Assembly (NCBI RefSeq): GCF_013141825.1
Contig: NZ_RZNH01000019.1
Location: 261-64,260 of the forward strand
DNA from: Marinifilum caeruleilacunae
GTDB taxonomy: Bacteria; Bacteroidota; Bacteroidia; Bacteroidales; Marinifilaceae
Reading direction: 5' to 3'
Length of the DNA stretch: 64,000 nucleotides
The position numbers and the translations under genes were made by a program. Below, piece by piece: positions 53,226 through 63,500 of the stretch (its first letter is position 1; the number at the start of each line of letters is the position of its first letter). Under the pieces are notes generated by a model. It ran no database searches, was not told the origin of the DNA, and saw nothing but the letters and a program-made list of their open reading frames with translations.

Positions 53226-54023
53226 ATGAATAAACAATGGTACTATGTCGAAAATGGTGACCGTAAAGGTCCTTATCCGGCAAATGAGTTAAAAGGTAAA
53301 ATTCAAAAAGATACTTTGCTTTGGTGCGAAGGGATGAAAGATTGGAAAAGAGCTGATGAAATTTCTGAGTTTAAAAGTTTTTTTGAAGTGATCCCTCCTC
53401 CAATTCCCGGAAGTAAGGAGGCAAATCAGGCTACCGGTAATAGAATTTCCAATAGTGTTTTATATGCCTATACCTTTGCTGTACTTGCCATTATAGCTTG
53501 TATTATAGAATTAACAGGGAATGAAGATTCGAAATATTATGCAATGGCTATTTTCTTAAGCGGCACATCGCTGGTAAGGGTTTTTTTAGGTATAAGATCG
53601 TATTTCTCAAAAATATTGCACAATGATAAGCTGACTGCAATTGTAACTTGGCTAATTGCTACACTTATACCAATCTATTTATTTGAAGTTTTAGCAACCA
53701 GAAAAGGTTTTGAAGATCGATTCAACGATGAATTAGGAGTTCTTCTGTTTGTAATTGTAATGTTTTCGGCAATCATTCATATTTACCAGTTTATTAGATT
53801 CAGAATTAAGCTGGCAAAAGTCGATGGTGTTGGACACGATCAATTGAAAATGTTTGCAAGCTTGCAGTTGATCTTCTTTCCTGTTTCTATTTTATTAATT
53901 GCATTTTTCGAAGAAGAAAGCTCTATGAGTATACTTTATACCATTCTTCAATTGGTGCCTATTTATTTCTTAATAACAGGCTTACAAAAAATCGAAAATC
54001 AATTTATAGCTAAAACCGCATAA
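53226..54023 (+). CDS. GYF_2-domain multi-pass membrane protein
   Basis: 265 residues from the ATG at 53226; an in-frame upstream Met at 53166 falls in the hairpin. Residues 4-50 match a GYF_2 domain: W-Y-Y-V-E-N-G-D-R-K-G-P-Y, then L-L-W-C-E-G-M-K-D-W. GYF_2 domains bind proline-rich peptides or act in membrane signalling. After it come about six hydrophobic segments (from residue 75 to 260). In Bacteroidota such proteins are often small membrane proteins of unknown role. It is 9 bp from the next gene, so they are a two-gene module. Confidence 0.8.
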   Translation: MNKQWYYVENGDRKGPYPANELKGKIQKDTLLWCEGMKDWKRADEISEFKSFFEVIPPPIPGSKEANQATGNRISNSVLYAYTFAVLAIIACIIELTGNEDSKYYAMAIFLSGTSLVRVFLGIRSYFSKILHNDKLTAIVTWLIATLIPIYLFEVLATRKGFEDRFNDELGVLLFVIVMFSAIIHIYQFIRFRIKLAKVDGVGHDQLKMFASLQLIFFPVSILLIAFFEEESSMSILYTILQLVPIYFLITGLQKIENQFIAKTA

Positions 54024-54032
54024 AACTTACCC

Positions 54033-55148
54033 ATGAACCATAAAGAACTAGAAGTTTTTCTTTCCAATAAAGAGATCCCGAAAGTAAAAACAAAACCCAA
54101 AACCTTTTTAGGAATTGCAAAACAACCGCATTACGAAAATGTATTGTCGAACTTGTATGCATTTTATTTCGATGTGGACGAAGAACATAAAATGGGCGAT
54201 TTATTCCTTTCGTCATTGCTGGATTTGATTCAGAAAACTAAAATAGGAAAAGAAAAAAGCTTAACGATATATGATGAGCCCGATATCAAAACAGAGTATC
54301 CTAGTGTAAATGGAGGACGAATCGATCTTTTGATTAGGAACGATGAGCATGCCATTATCATTGAAAATAAAGTATTTCATTGTTTGAACAATATTTTAGA
54401 AAACTATTGGAATACAATAAAAGTTCCTGTAAAAAATAAAATAGGTATTGTACTTTCTCTACACCCCATTAATCCAACGGGACATCCACACTTTATAAAT
54501 ATTACTCATATCGAATTATTAAAAAAGGTAATGAGTAAAGTAGGAGATTATTTACTTGGAGTCAACGAGAAGTATCTAGTCTATTTAAAAGATTTATACC
54601 AAAATATTATCAACCTTAGCACAAGCAATATGGATAAGAACGCACTCGAATTTTATTTCGAACACCAAAAGAAAATTAACGAAGCAGCCACATTAAAGAA
54701 TAGTGTGCATAATCATGTGCTTAGCGAAGTTGAACTTGCTTGTGAGCGCCTGGATATTAATTTGAATTTATCAGGAAAAAGAACCGATCGCTTAAGATAC
54801 TTTCAATCTTCAAAGAATAGCGATTTAATGTTTACAATTGTTCTGGATAAGTTGTTGTTGCAAGAAGAAGAGAAGAAGCTTTACCTGATAATAGAATTAA
54901 AACACAAAGAATTAGAGAATAAGGAAAGATTTAATGCAATTGATTTTTCTGAAGATGAAAAGAAAGCCAATGTATTAAAAGCTGATTTCTTTACCAACAC
55001 CAGTGCAAGGTGGGCACATTTTGCATTAAAAGAATACAAACCCAAGGAAGAGCAAATTGCCAACTTAAGCCAATTTATAATTGAGAAATTACATGAAGAC
55101 CAATTTGTCTCTATTTTTAATAAACTAGAAGATTTTATTTCCAATTAA
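54033..55148 (+). CDS. PD-(D/E)XK nuclease family protein (PDDEXK_4-like), first
   Basis: 371 residues. A nuclease core is visible at 94-113: G-G-R-I-D98-L-L-I followed by H-A-I-I-I-E111-N-K113, giving D...E-x-K. This matches the PDDEXK_4 pattern (G-G/R-x-D-L-L-I ... E-N-K). A Q/Y motif is expected further on and is not confirmed. These proteins are often defence-linked in Bacteroidota but function is not established. The C-terminal half is a separate helical domain. It is part of the GYF-linked module. Confidence 0.8.
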   Translation: MNHKELEVFLSNKEIPKVKTKPKTFLGIAKQPHYENVLSNLYAFYFDVDEEHKMGDLFLSSLLDLIQKTKIGKEKSLTIYDEPDIKTEYPSVNGGRIDLLIRNDEHAIIIENKVFHCLNNILENYWNTIKVPVKNKIGIVLSLHPINPTGHPHFINITHIELLKKVMSKVGDYLLGVNEKYLVYLKDLYQNIINLSTSNMDKNALEFYFEHQKKINEAATLKNSVHNHVLSEVELACERLDINLNLSGKRTDRLRYFQSSKNSDLMFTIVLDKLLLQEEEKKLYLIIELKHKELENKERFNAIDFSEDEKKANVLKADFFTNTSARWAHFALKEYKPKEEQIANLSQFIIEKLHEDQFVSIFNKLEDFISN

Positions 55149-55160
55149 ATGGGAAGATGT

Positions 55161-55193
55161 TATGTGGCGTAGTTGTTAGGTCTGCGCCACATA
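55161..55193. repeat. 9-bp stem hairpin with right copy of the 11-bp inverted repeat
   Basis: TATGTGGCG-TAGTTGTTAGGTCTG-CGCCACATA. Perfect 9-bp stem, 15-nt loop containing GTTAGGT. No T run, so not a terminator. Confidence 0.65.
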
Positions 55194-55255
55194 TTACTTT
55201 AATGAAGTGCAATTTATTATAGAATCAATCCACATGAAAATTTAAAAATCAGAGC

Positions 55256-56344
55256 ATGAATATTTTTAGAATTTTATCATCCAACGATGGATCCATTAAC
55301 GAACCCAATGTAAGTTCATTCTTGGCATATCTTTTAAATCCAAATGAGGATCATGGTATTTCAGGATTATTGTTGCAAGAGCTATTAAACGAATTTTTAT
55401 TTGTAGATAATGATTTTCTGCAAAAAATAAAGTTCGACAATAGGATAACGGACCTTTCCAAGTACTCTGGATACTCAGTTAATATTGTTCCGGAAATGAC
55501 GGTAAATTTAAATGGAGAAGGTAAAAAGAAGCGTCGAGATATCGATATTCTGATCGAGATAATTGAGGATAGAACTAAGGAGATACTATATGCCATTTGT
55601 CTTGAGAATAAGATTACAGATGCTTCCATAAGCAAGAAAGATTCCCAGTTAGAAGATGAGTTAAGTGGATTGCAAAATTACTATCAGGAGAGTGATTTGA
55701 ATCCCGAAATCTACGTGGTTTACCTTACCCCTTATCCATCTGAGATTTCAAGCTATTCGTTTGATAAATTGGAATACACAAAGAAATGTCACTTGTATTG
55801 GGATAAACATGAGCATTCTATTTTTAATAAACTGATAAAAATATTTAAGGATGAAGAAAATGGTTTGGTTGATCCAATAAACAACCAGTCATCATACCTG
55901 ATTAAGTCCTTTTTGTCTTTTATTAAAACTAACTTTAAGAGTTATGTAGAGGAACGTAAAGAGATTCAGGAAAAGAAAAGCTATGGAAAGCCAGTAATCG
56001 ATCTTTTGAATGATTTTGTTGATACTCTTGAGTATGATAAAGATTATCCTGTAGCTAGCATTAAAAACAAATTCTCGGCATATGTATTGGAAGTTTCAGG
56101 ATTAGAGTTGAACAATGGAACCCGAAATGCTCACATTACTTTAGCGACTGTGAATGATAGAAATAGGGCTCATTATGGAGTAAAAAAGTTCGACGATGAA
56201 AGAAAGAATATTTTCTATTATACTGATGAAAGTAGAAAAAATTTAAGACGTTTTCATCCTCAACAGCATGAGAATGTTGAGATTTATTATAAAAATGGAG
56301 ATGAAACAGAAGTGATTTACTCTTGTGAATTGCAAGAAGTTTAA
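55256..56344 (+). CDS. PD-(D/E)XK nuclease family protein (PDDEXK_4-like), second
   Basis: 362 residues. The core motif runs R-R-D95-I-D97-I-L-I then C-L-E117-N-K119, again D...E-x-K, followed by S-K-K-D-S-Q-L that fits the family Q motif. It shares only the core with the first nuclease-like protein, so the two are not recent duplicates. The N-terminal E-P-N-V-S-S-F-L-A-Y-L-L-N-P is the helical E...N motif before the core. Likely nuclease, probably part of the defence cargo. Confidence 0.8.
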   Translation: MNIFRILSSNDGSINEPNVSSFLAYLLNPNEDHGISGLLLQELLNEFLFVDNDFLQKIKFDNRITDLSKYSGYSVNIVPEMTVNLNGEGKKKRRDIDILIEIIEDRTKEILYAICLENKITDASISKKDSQLEDELSGLQNYYQESDLNPEIYVVYLTPYPSEISSYSFDKLEYTKKCHLYWDKHEHSIFNKLIKIFKDEENGLVDPINNQSSYLIKSFLSFIKTNFKSYVEERKEIQEKKSYGKPVIDLLNDFVDTLEYDKDYPVASIKNKFSAYVLEVSGLELNNGTRNAHITLATVNDRNRAHYGVKKFDDERKNIFYYTDESRKNLRRFHPQQHENVEIYYKNGDETEVIYSCELQEV

Positions 56345-56369
56345 GTGAAACAAAACAATTGAATAACAC

Positions 56370-57032
56370 ATGCGAAATCCTTGGAGAAACCTAAATACTG
56401 ATGTAACCAGCATACACCCATTGGACATGCAAGCGGTTGACGAATTTAATGCTCAAGCAAAAGAGGAATACCAATTTTGCAATACTCTTTTGCCCGACCC
56501 ATATATTGGCAGTTTAAAAGCCAAGGTTCTACTCTTGGCCTTAAACCCAGGCTTAAGTGCTGAGGATTATCAAACACATGCCGATGAACAATTTCGTTTC
56601 CTTTACAAACAAAACCTGGCACAGGTAAAATGCGATTATCCTTTTTATTACCTAAGCCCAGACTTAAATTGCCCAGGCTCGAAATGGTGGCGTGGCAAAT
56701 TACGCTGGTTTTCAGAAGAAATGGATGATAAAATCTTGGCACAAAGCATTTGCTGTTTGCAATACGTGCCTTACCACTCGGTACAGTTTAAACAGGCAAA
56801 ACAAATGCTGCCAACTCAGGAATATACAAGAGAAATTGTAAAAAGTTTCATGGATAGAAATGCACCCATTGTATTTATGCGAAGCAAAAGCAAATGGGAA
56901 CAATTGGTGCCTGAATTAAAAGGTTACCCAAACGCAATGATGCTAAGAAACCCTAGGAATCCAACTTTTAGTCCGAAGAATATGGGGGAGGAGAATTTTG
57001 AAGAATTACTAAAGTTAGTTAGACGTAAATAG
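56370..57032 (+). CDS. hypothetical protein, possible uracil-DNA-glycosylase-like fold
   Basis: 220 residues. Two blocks recall the UDG superfamily: V-L-L-L-A-L-N-P-G-L near residue 54-63 (motif A analogue) and M-L-R-N-P-R-N-P-T-F-S-P near residue 190-201 (motif B analogue). The rest is not alignable by eye, and the usual catalytic Asp/His are not obvious, so this is only a suggestion. It starts 25 bp after the second nuclease-like gene and could be transcribed with it. Confidence 0.5.
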   Translation: MRNPWRNLNTDVTSIHPLDMQAVDEFNAQAKEEYQFCNTLLPDPYIGSLKAKVLLLALNPGLSAEDYQTHADEQFRFLYKQNLAQVKCDYPFYYLSPDLNCPGSKWWRGKLRWFSEEMDDKILAQSICCLQYVPYHSVQFKQAKQMLPTQEYTREIVKSFMDRNAPIVFMRSKSKWEQLVPELKGYPNAMMLRNPRNPTFSPKNMGEENFEELLKLVRRK

Positions 57033-57299
57033 TATCGGAATATCTATAAATGTAACGAGAGTTATAAGATAGAATTGTTTTTCAAAATCCTATCCGTGTG
57101 ATACTTCTCAATGAGCTTCGAGTAATACTTAAAATTTAATGCTGTGAAAAGTGATAATATTTGAATCCCTTAATTATTTTTGTTGGTGACTTATTTACAT
57201 ATAAGAATTGATTTAATAAAGAAGTAATATAATTATGAGGAAGCTTACCTCACTGGTGATAATAACTTCGGATATATTAGGATTTAAATAGAGAATTAA

Positions 57300-60200
57300 A
57301 TGAGCAATTCAATAAATAAACTAAGATTTTTTCTGAAAGAAATGTTCCAATTCAACGAGAATGATTTGGATTTTGGTATTTATAAGATATACAACCTTAA
57401 AAGGAAGCAAATAGAGGCTTTTATTGATGGTGAGAATGTAAATGATCTTAAACCAACAATTGAGAAGATTTTAAATAAAGTTAAGCAAGAAAATCAGAAA
57501 AATGACTCCCTCGAACTGTGTAATTTTCTTAAAGGTTTAAATCAAGACAAATTATTAGAAGATCCGGAAGCTAATTATCAGCAACTTGAATTATTCATAG
57601 GAACTGAACAAAATGCCGAAAAAAAGGCAAAACATATAGAAACACTAAATAAATTATCCAAATCAGAAGAGATTTCTGATGCTTTGAAAGATCAAATTTA
57701 TAATCATATACTTAGCTTCTTTCAATTGTATTTCTCTAATGGAGATTTTGGATACAATGATCGTAGCAGAGACATTTATAAAGTTCCATATGAAGCTGAT
57801 TACAATGGTTCAGATACGATGTTCCACTGGAAGCATAAAGGTAGTCTATACGTAAAAACAGGAACCTCATTTAATGCAATAAAGTTTAATCTTAATGGAG
57901 AAAAAATAGAGTTTCGTTTAGAAACAAATACCGAGAGTGAAAATGAGGAAGTTGCTCGTAACAATAATAAGGATAGTCAACTAAAACATTATCGCTTTGA
58001 CAGAATTGAAAAGTATGATGACGTCTATCAAGTAATATTCAACCTCAGTGATGCTTCAAGTTCTAAAGTGGATATTTTCAAAGCTATATATCAAGAGATA
58101 TTCCCAAAGATCTCGATCGATAAATATCTCACTTACTCAGAATTTAATAAAAAACAACAAAAGGATGTAACAAAAAATGTTTTTGTTGACTTAACTAAAG
58201 ACTTTGATAAGGTTCAGAACGGACAGATAAAAGGATTATCTGCTCTAAGACAAAAAAAAGAAAAAGTTGCGAAATCTGCTAAAAAGAATTTTGAACAAGG
58301 GACAAAATTGTATGATGAAAGTGAAAACAAATTTTTAGATGAAACCCTTGCACAACTATATGCACTAGATCAAAAACTAAATAGCTTTTATATCGGAAAT
58401 GATTCTGACTATTTTATTCATGAGAACTTGAATAAATTCTTAAGTAATGAAAAACAACGTTACGTTAAGAACTACATCTTTGATGATCTAGAAAGCATTT
58501 ATAAAGGAAAATTAGATAATACAACAATCCTCATTGCAAACGCATTTGATCAAGTAAGTAGCAGAATAATTGAGTTTTTGAGTGCTATTGAAGATTTCCA
58601 AAAACACCTTTTTACAAAGAAGAAGAAGGTTGTAGAAAGTGAATATTGCATTACGTTGGATTATGTAGATGAAAAACACTACTTAGAAATTTTAAATAAC
58701 AAAGCGCAACTTAATGAATGGAAAGAGTTGTTTCGTTTGGAAGTTAACACGATTGAAGATTTAAAAGGCAATCCAACCTTGGTTCTGGATACTAAGTTCT
58801 TTAATAAAGGTTGTAAAAATACTTTAAAAGATAAAATACTTTCAGATATTGAAGATGTAGATCAAAAAACAAACGGCATATTGTTAAATACAGAAAACTG
58901 CCAAGGTTTAAAATTAATTGAAAACAAATTCAAAAAAAATATTGATTGTATTCATATAGACCCACCTTATAATACAGACACTAGTGGTTTTCTTTATAAA
59001 AACGAGTTTAAACATTCAAGCTGGGTTACAATGATGCAGAATAAAATTATGCTGAGCTCTGAATTGTTCAATAAGGATGCCTTGTTCCTGACCCATATTG
59101 ATGAAAACGAGTATGAGAGTCTCTTTAAAATCTTTGATGAATCAAAATTTACCAATTTAGGAACAATAATTTGGGATAAAAGAAACCCAATGAATGGAGG
59201 AGCAGGAATTGCTAATCAACATGAATTCGTGCTATGTTTCAGTCCAGATAACCCACGAATATTTCGAAGTAAAAAACTTATTAATGAAATACTGGATAAG
59301 GCAGAGGAGTTGATCAAAAGTGAGGGTGTAGTAAATGATAATGTGAGAAAAAAATTTAGCAAATGGATAAACAATAATGATTCGCTTTCTGGAGGAGCTA
59401 AAGCTTATAAATATATTGATGACAGTGGTAGGGTTTATCAAAGTGTTAGTTTAAGAGCACCAGAACCAAGAAAAGATAAAAAATTTCATCAACCATTGAT
59501 TCATCCTGAAACAAATAAGCCTTGTTCAATGCCACCCAATGGTTTTTCTCGTACACCTGATACTTTAAAACAAATGCTGGAAAATGGAGAAATATTGTTT
59601 GGTAAAGATGAATCCATTCAACCTAGACAGAAATCAATCTTAGCAAGAAATACACTGTTTCAATTACCTTCTGTAATACAAGATGCAAAAAAAGGAAAGG
59701 CTGATACAGATAAATTAGGCGTTCAGTTTCCTTATTGTCATCCTGTTTCCTTATATAAAGAATTGGTTGGTCTTGAATCAATTAAAAATGACGCAATAGT
59801 ATTAGATTTTTTTGCAGGGTCAGGTACAACAGGGCAAGCAGTAATAGAACTAAACAAAGAGGAAAATAAGAATAGAAAATACTTGCTTATGGAAATGGGT
59901 AACTACATGAGAGCTATTACTAAACCAAGAATTCAGAAAGTTATTTATTCCAATAATTGGCAAAAAGGTATACCTATTGATTCAAATGGTTCGAAAAAAC
60001 ATATTTTTAAATATCAGGTACTAGAACAATATGAAGATCTCCTCGATAATTTAATAGTTCCTGATATTAAAGTGCCTGAGCATCTTCCATTAAAATACTT
60101 ATATAAACCAGAGGAAAATTCATTAGACAGTACCCTTGATATCTTCAATCCATTTGACAATAAAATTAAATATGGTCAACCAAGTCAGGAAGGTTTTATT

Positions 60201-60509
60201 GATTTAATAGAAACTTACAATTATCTGCAAGGCTATTTTGTTAAGACTATAAAGGCTTATGAAATAGATAAAAAATATTTCAAAGTGGTTGAAACAACCA
60301 ATGGAGAATTGGTAATTTGGAGAGATGTTAATGTAAATGAGGATGATAGTCAACAAATTATTGATATTGCCTCAAAATACGATGAAATACATACCATTGA
60401 GGTAAATGCAGAATTTGCCAACTTAAAGTTAGATAAAAACAATCTTCTAAAGTTTGGTGATAAAGAAATCGAAATCAAAATAATAACTAAAGAAGTATTC
60501 AACCATTAA
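57300..60509 (+). CDS. mod: Type III restriction-modification system, Mod methyltransferase (long form)
   Basis: 1069 residues. N-terminal about 540 residues are an extension starting L-D-F-G-I-Y-K-I-Y-N-L-K-R-K, as in other long Mod-like proteins. The methyltransferase core has motif IV D554-P-P-Y (I-H-I-D-P-P-Y-N-T-D) and motif I D836-F-F-A-G-S-G (836-842), the order IV then I typical of beta-class N6-adenine enzymes. It recognises a short asymmetric site and methylates one strand, providing self-protection. The Res gene starts 9 bp after its stop. A promoter is expected in the 57033-57299 gap. Confidence 0.9.
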   Translation: MSNSINKLRFFLKEMFQFNENDLDFGIYKIYNLKRKQIEAFIDGENVNDLKPTIEKILNKVKQENQKNDSLELCNFLKGLNQDKLLEDPEANYQQLELFIGTEQNAEKKAKHIETLNKLSKSEEISDALKDQIYNHILSFFQLYFSNGDFGYNDRSRDIYKVPYEADYNGSDTMFHWKHKGSLYVKTGTSFNAIKFNLNGEKIEFRLETNTESENEEVARNNNKDSQLKHYRFDRIEKYDDVYQVIFNLSDASSSKVDIFKAIYQEIFPKISIDKYLTYSEFNKKQQKDVTKNVFVDLTKDFDKVQNGQIKGLSALRQKKEKVAKSAKKNFEQGTKLYDESENKFLDETLAQLYALDQKLNSFYIGNDSDYFIHENLNKFLSNEKQRYVKNYIFDDLESIYKGKLDNTTILIANAFDQVSSRIIEFLSAIEDFQKHLFTKKKKVVESEYCITLDYVDEKHYLEILNNKAQLNEWKELFRLEVNTIEDLKGNPTLVLDTKFFNKGCKNTLKDKILSDIEDVDQKTNGILLNTENCQGLKLIENKFKKNIDCIHIDPPYNTDTSGFLYKNEFKHSSWVTMMQNKIMLSSELFNKDALFLTHIDENEYESLFKIFDESKFTNLGTIIWDKRNPMNGGAGIANQHEFVLCFSPDNPRIFRSKKLINEILDKAEELIKSEGVVNDNVRKKFSKWINNNDSLSGGAKAYKYIDDSGRVYQSVSLRAPEPRKDKKFHQPLIHPETNKPCSMPPNGFSRTPDTLKQMLENGEILFGKDESIQPRQKSILARNTLFQLPSVIQDAKKGKADTDKLGVQFPYCHPVSLYKELVGLESIKNDAIVLDFFAGSGTTGQAVIELNKEENKNRKYLLMEMGNYMRAITKPRIQKVIYSNNWQKGIPIDSNGSKKHIFKYQVLEQYEDLLDNLIVPDIKVPEHLPLKYLYKPEENSLDSTLDIFNPFDNKIKYGQPSQEGFIDLIETYNYLQGYFVKTIKAYEIDKKYFKVVETTNGELVIWRDVNVNEDDSQQIIDIASKYDEIHTIEVNAEFANLKLDKNNLLKFGDKEIEIKIITKEVFNH

Positions 60510-60518
60510 AAGAACGCA

Positions 60519-63500
60519 ATGGAATTAAGATTATACAACTATCTGCGTTCGGTTGGTTTAAAAAATACAGACGTAGATTTTAGAGATTCAATTTATCAGG
60601 ACAGATTAGAAAATTTTGATAAAAACTTAGGATTAGATAATAAACTATTAGATAAGATTAAAAAATATTTAAAAACGTATAATGAATATTTAAAGTCAAA
60701 CTTTAAGCCTGAAGTATCATTAAGATATTATCAAATTTTATCACTCTATTATAGTGAACTTTATTTCAATAAAAGAAATGAGAGTGATTTTATTTTTTCT
60801 AAAGACAACTTAGCTTATTGGATGGCAACAGGTAGTGGTAAAACTATTGTCATGCACTTAAATATTCTACAATATCTATCTTTCAATAAAAATTTCAAAG
60901 ATTTTGAAATTATCATGACTACTCCAGGGGTGAATCTGATTGAGCAGCATGAAAGAGAGTTAAAACCGTATTTGGATTTCATAAACAAAGGGTACAGAAA
61001 TACCATTAAACTTATTATTGATACTACTCAGGGATTGGTTAGCAAGGCGGAAAAAATACCCGATTATTTTGAAGCTCCTGATACCAAAACATTCAGAAGG
61101 TTAATTTTAGTTGATGAAGCTCACATTGGGCTTGGAACTAACAGTGATATGGGTAAGTTTATGAATTTGAGAAAGAAGCTTAATAAACGAAATAGTTTTC
61201 TTTTTGAATATTCTGCCACCTTTCACAATATCAATACAAAACTTGAAAATGAATATGAAAAGGCAATAGTCTATGATTACAATTACAACTTGTTTTATAG
61301 AGATGGTTATGGAAAAGATTATTTTTTTCAGCAAATTGGAGATGATATTTTAAATAAAGATATTGATGATAACTTACACCACAATCTGCAAGTAATTAAT
61401 GAAAAAATTGAACTCTGGAAATCAGCAGATTATTCAATTCAGAAAAACTTATTTAAAGCTTCTCATTTTCCAGACAAACCATTAATTGCCTTCATGGGTA
61501 ATACTGTAAACAATAAGGACAAATCCGCAAAAAATGAAGATGATGAAGTTTCAGATATTACCAATATTGTTAACTTCTTGGCTAAATTAACAGAAACTGA
61601 AAAGAGGAAGTACAAACACCTTTTCAATGATGAAACCCAAGGAAAACTTACTTTGACTCGAAATCCTGAAACAGATGATGAAATACTACTTTCATATGGA
61701 ATAGGTGGATACTGGGGAATAGTGAACGTTGGAAATGGAGCAAAATTTATTAATGACCTTAACAATGACAATGATATTTTTATAAAGAATACGAGAGATC
61801 AAATCATTGTTTCTAATATTGAACGTTACTCTTTTAAAAATATTGATCATAAGTCGTCGCCAATTAACGTATTAATAGGTAGCAGAAAGTTTGCGGAAGG
61901 TTGGAATTGCTTTAGGGTATCAGTTATAGGGCTGATTAATTTGGGAAGTTCCAAGGGAAATAAGATTATTCAAATATTTGGTAGAGGTGTCAGAATTAAA
62001 GGATTAAAGAATGATGGTAAAAGAACGTTTGCAGCTCATTATGAAGATTACTTTAGTCTCGATAAAATAAAAGAAGATGAAAAACTAAGAATGCTCGAAA
62101 CGCTTTGTGTTTTTTCATTAAATAGGACTTATTTGGAAAAGTTTCTTGATACCGTTAATAAAGAGCTTTCAATATCAAAACAATTTGAAGTTGTAGTTAA
62201 ACCTAGTATAATAAAATTAAACAAGGGTAAAGAGCTAGAATTTGAAAAGTTAAAAAAACACTTGCCAATTTTCAAATTATCAAAAACGGAAGTGCACCAA
62301 AAAAGAGTTAGCCTTAATGGGAACAATCAATTTTCAATTGAATACCAACAAAATGGCAATATAGAAAAAGGTGATGTAAATAATTTTTCAATTAAGTTAG
62401 ATTATAGGACTAAAAAGGATGAAATTGGCGTTGATATTCTTGGAGAGTTGTCTTCTTTTTATCGAAATTATTCTGTTTTCATTGACCAAAGAAAAATCAA
62501 TGCAGTGATTTCTGAATTTGAATTTGAAAATGGGCTTTTTATAACAACTAAATCAAAAAAGATAACATTTAAAGATATTCTACCTTTTGTTTATGAAGTT
62601 AAAATTTCTGAAAAGAAGGATAAGGATAAAAAGTCAATTGATCATGCTAATATTGACTTTATTGAAAATGTAGTTAACCAAGTGACCCTTGATTTTTTGA
62701 AGAAACTAAAAAATAAAGTAAACTGGTATATAAATAACAATAACTACAAATACAATGAAGAACTGAAACAAAGTTCGGAAACTGAAAAAGGAGATTTCAT
62801 TGAAAGCTACTATATTATAAAATCTATTGATACTACTAAGGAAGTAAGTGGTAAAACGAAGTTTAAGTCTGATGCCGAAATTGAAAATGAAATTCAGAAT
62901 TTTGAGAATACTATTGAAGAAATCACTGAACGTTTAAAAATTGAAAATATTGGCAATCACATTTATCATCCTTTATTACGAGAAACAAATAATGTAATCG
63001 AAGATGAGAAAGAATTAAAAATAACTCCAGATAAATTAAATTCTGGTGAAAAGAAATTCATACAAGATGCAGCACAATTCTTCTCGCATAATATAGATTA
63101 CAAAGATTTTGATATTTACCTCATGCGAAATGTAGAATCTTTAAAAAGCATCGGTATTTATCTGAATGATGATTCACAGGTATTTTATCCTGATTTTGTT
63201 TTGTGGCTAGTTTCTGCCAATATAACCTATATCAATTTCATTGATCCTAAAGGTCAAATGGGTTTGCAAGATGCTCAAACTTTAAGCATGAATGAAAAGG
63301 TTAATATCGCCGATAAGTCTAAAAATGAAACTTTGGTTTTATTGGAGAAAGAATTAAAGAAAACCCATAACAAAGATTTCATTCTAAATTCCTTCTTATT
63401 ACTTCGAGATAGTTCGAATATGGGAACAAAAGGGGTGAGCTCAAATCTAGAATGGCAAAAATCAAACATGATTGACAAACATATACTAAGATTAAATTGG

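Noticed and set aside
53033-55193. GTTAGGT sites with hairpins as integron attC sites of gene cassettes
   Set aside because: GTTAGGT fits GTTRRRY at 53033 and 55175, but no RYYYAAC partner at the proper distance and no integron integrase was seen. The hairpins are kept as plain repeats.
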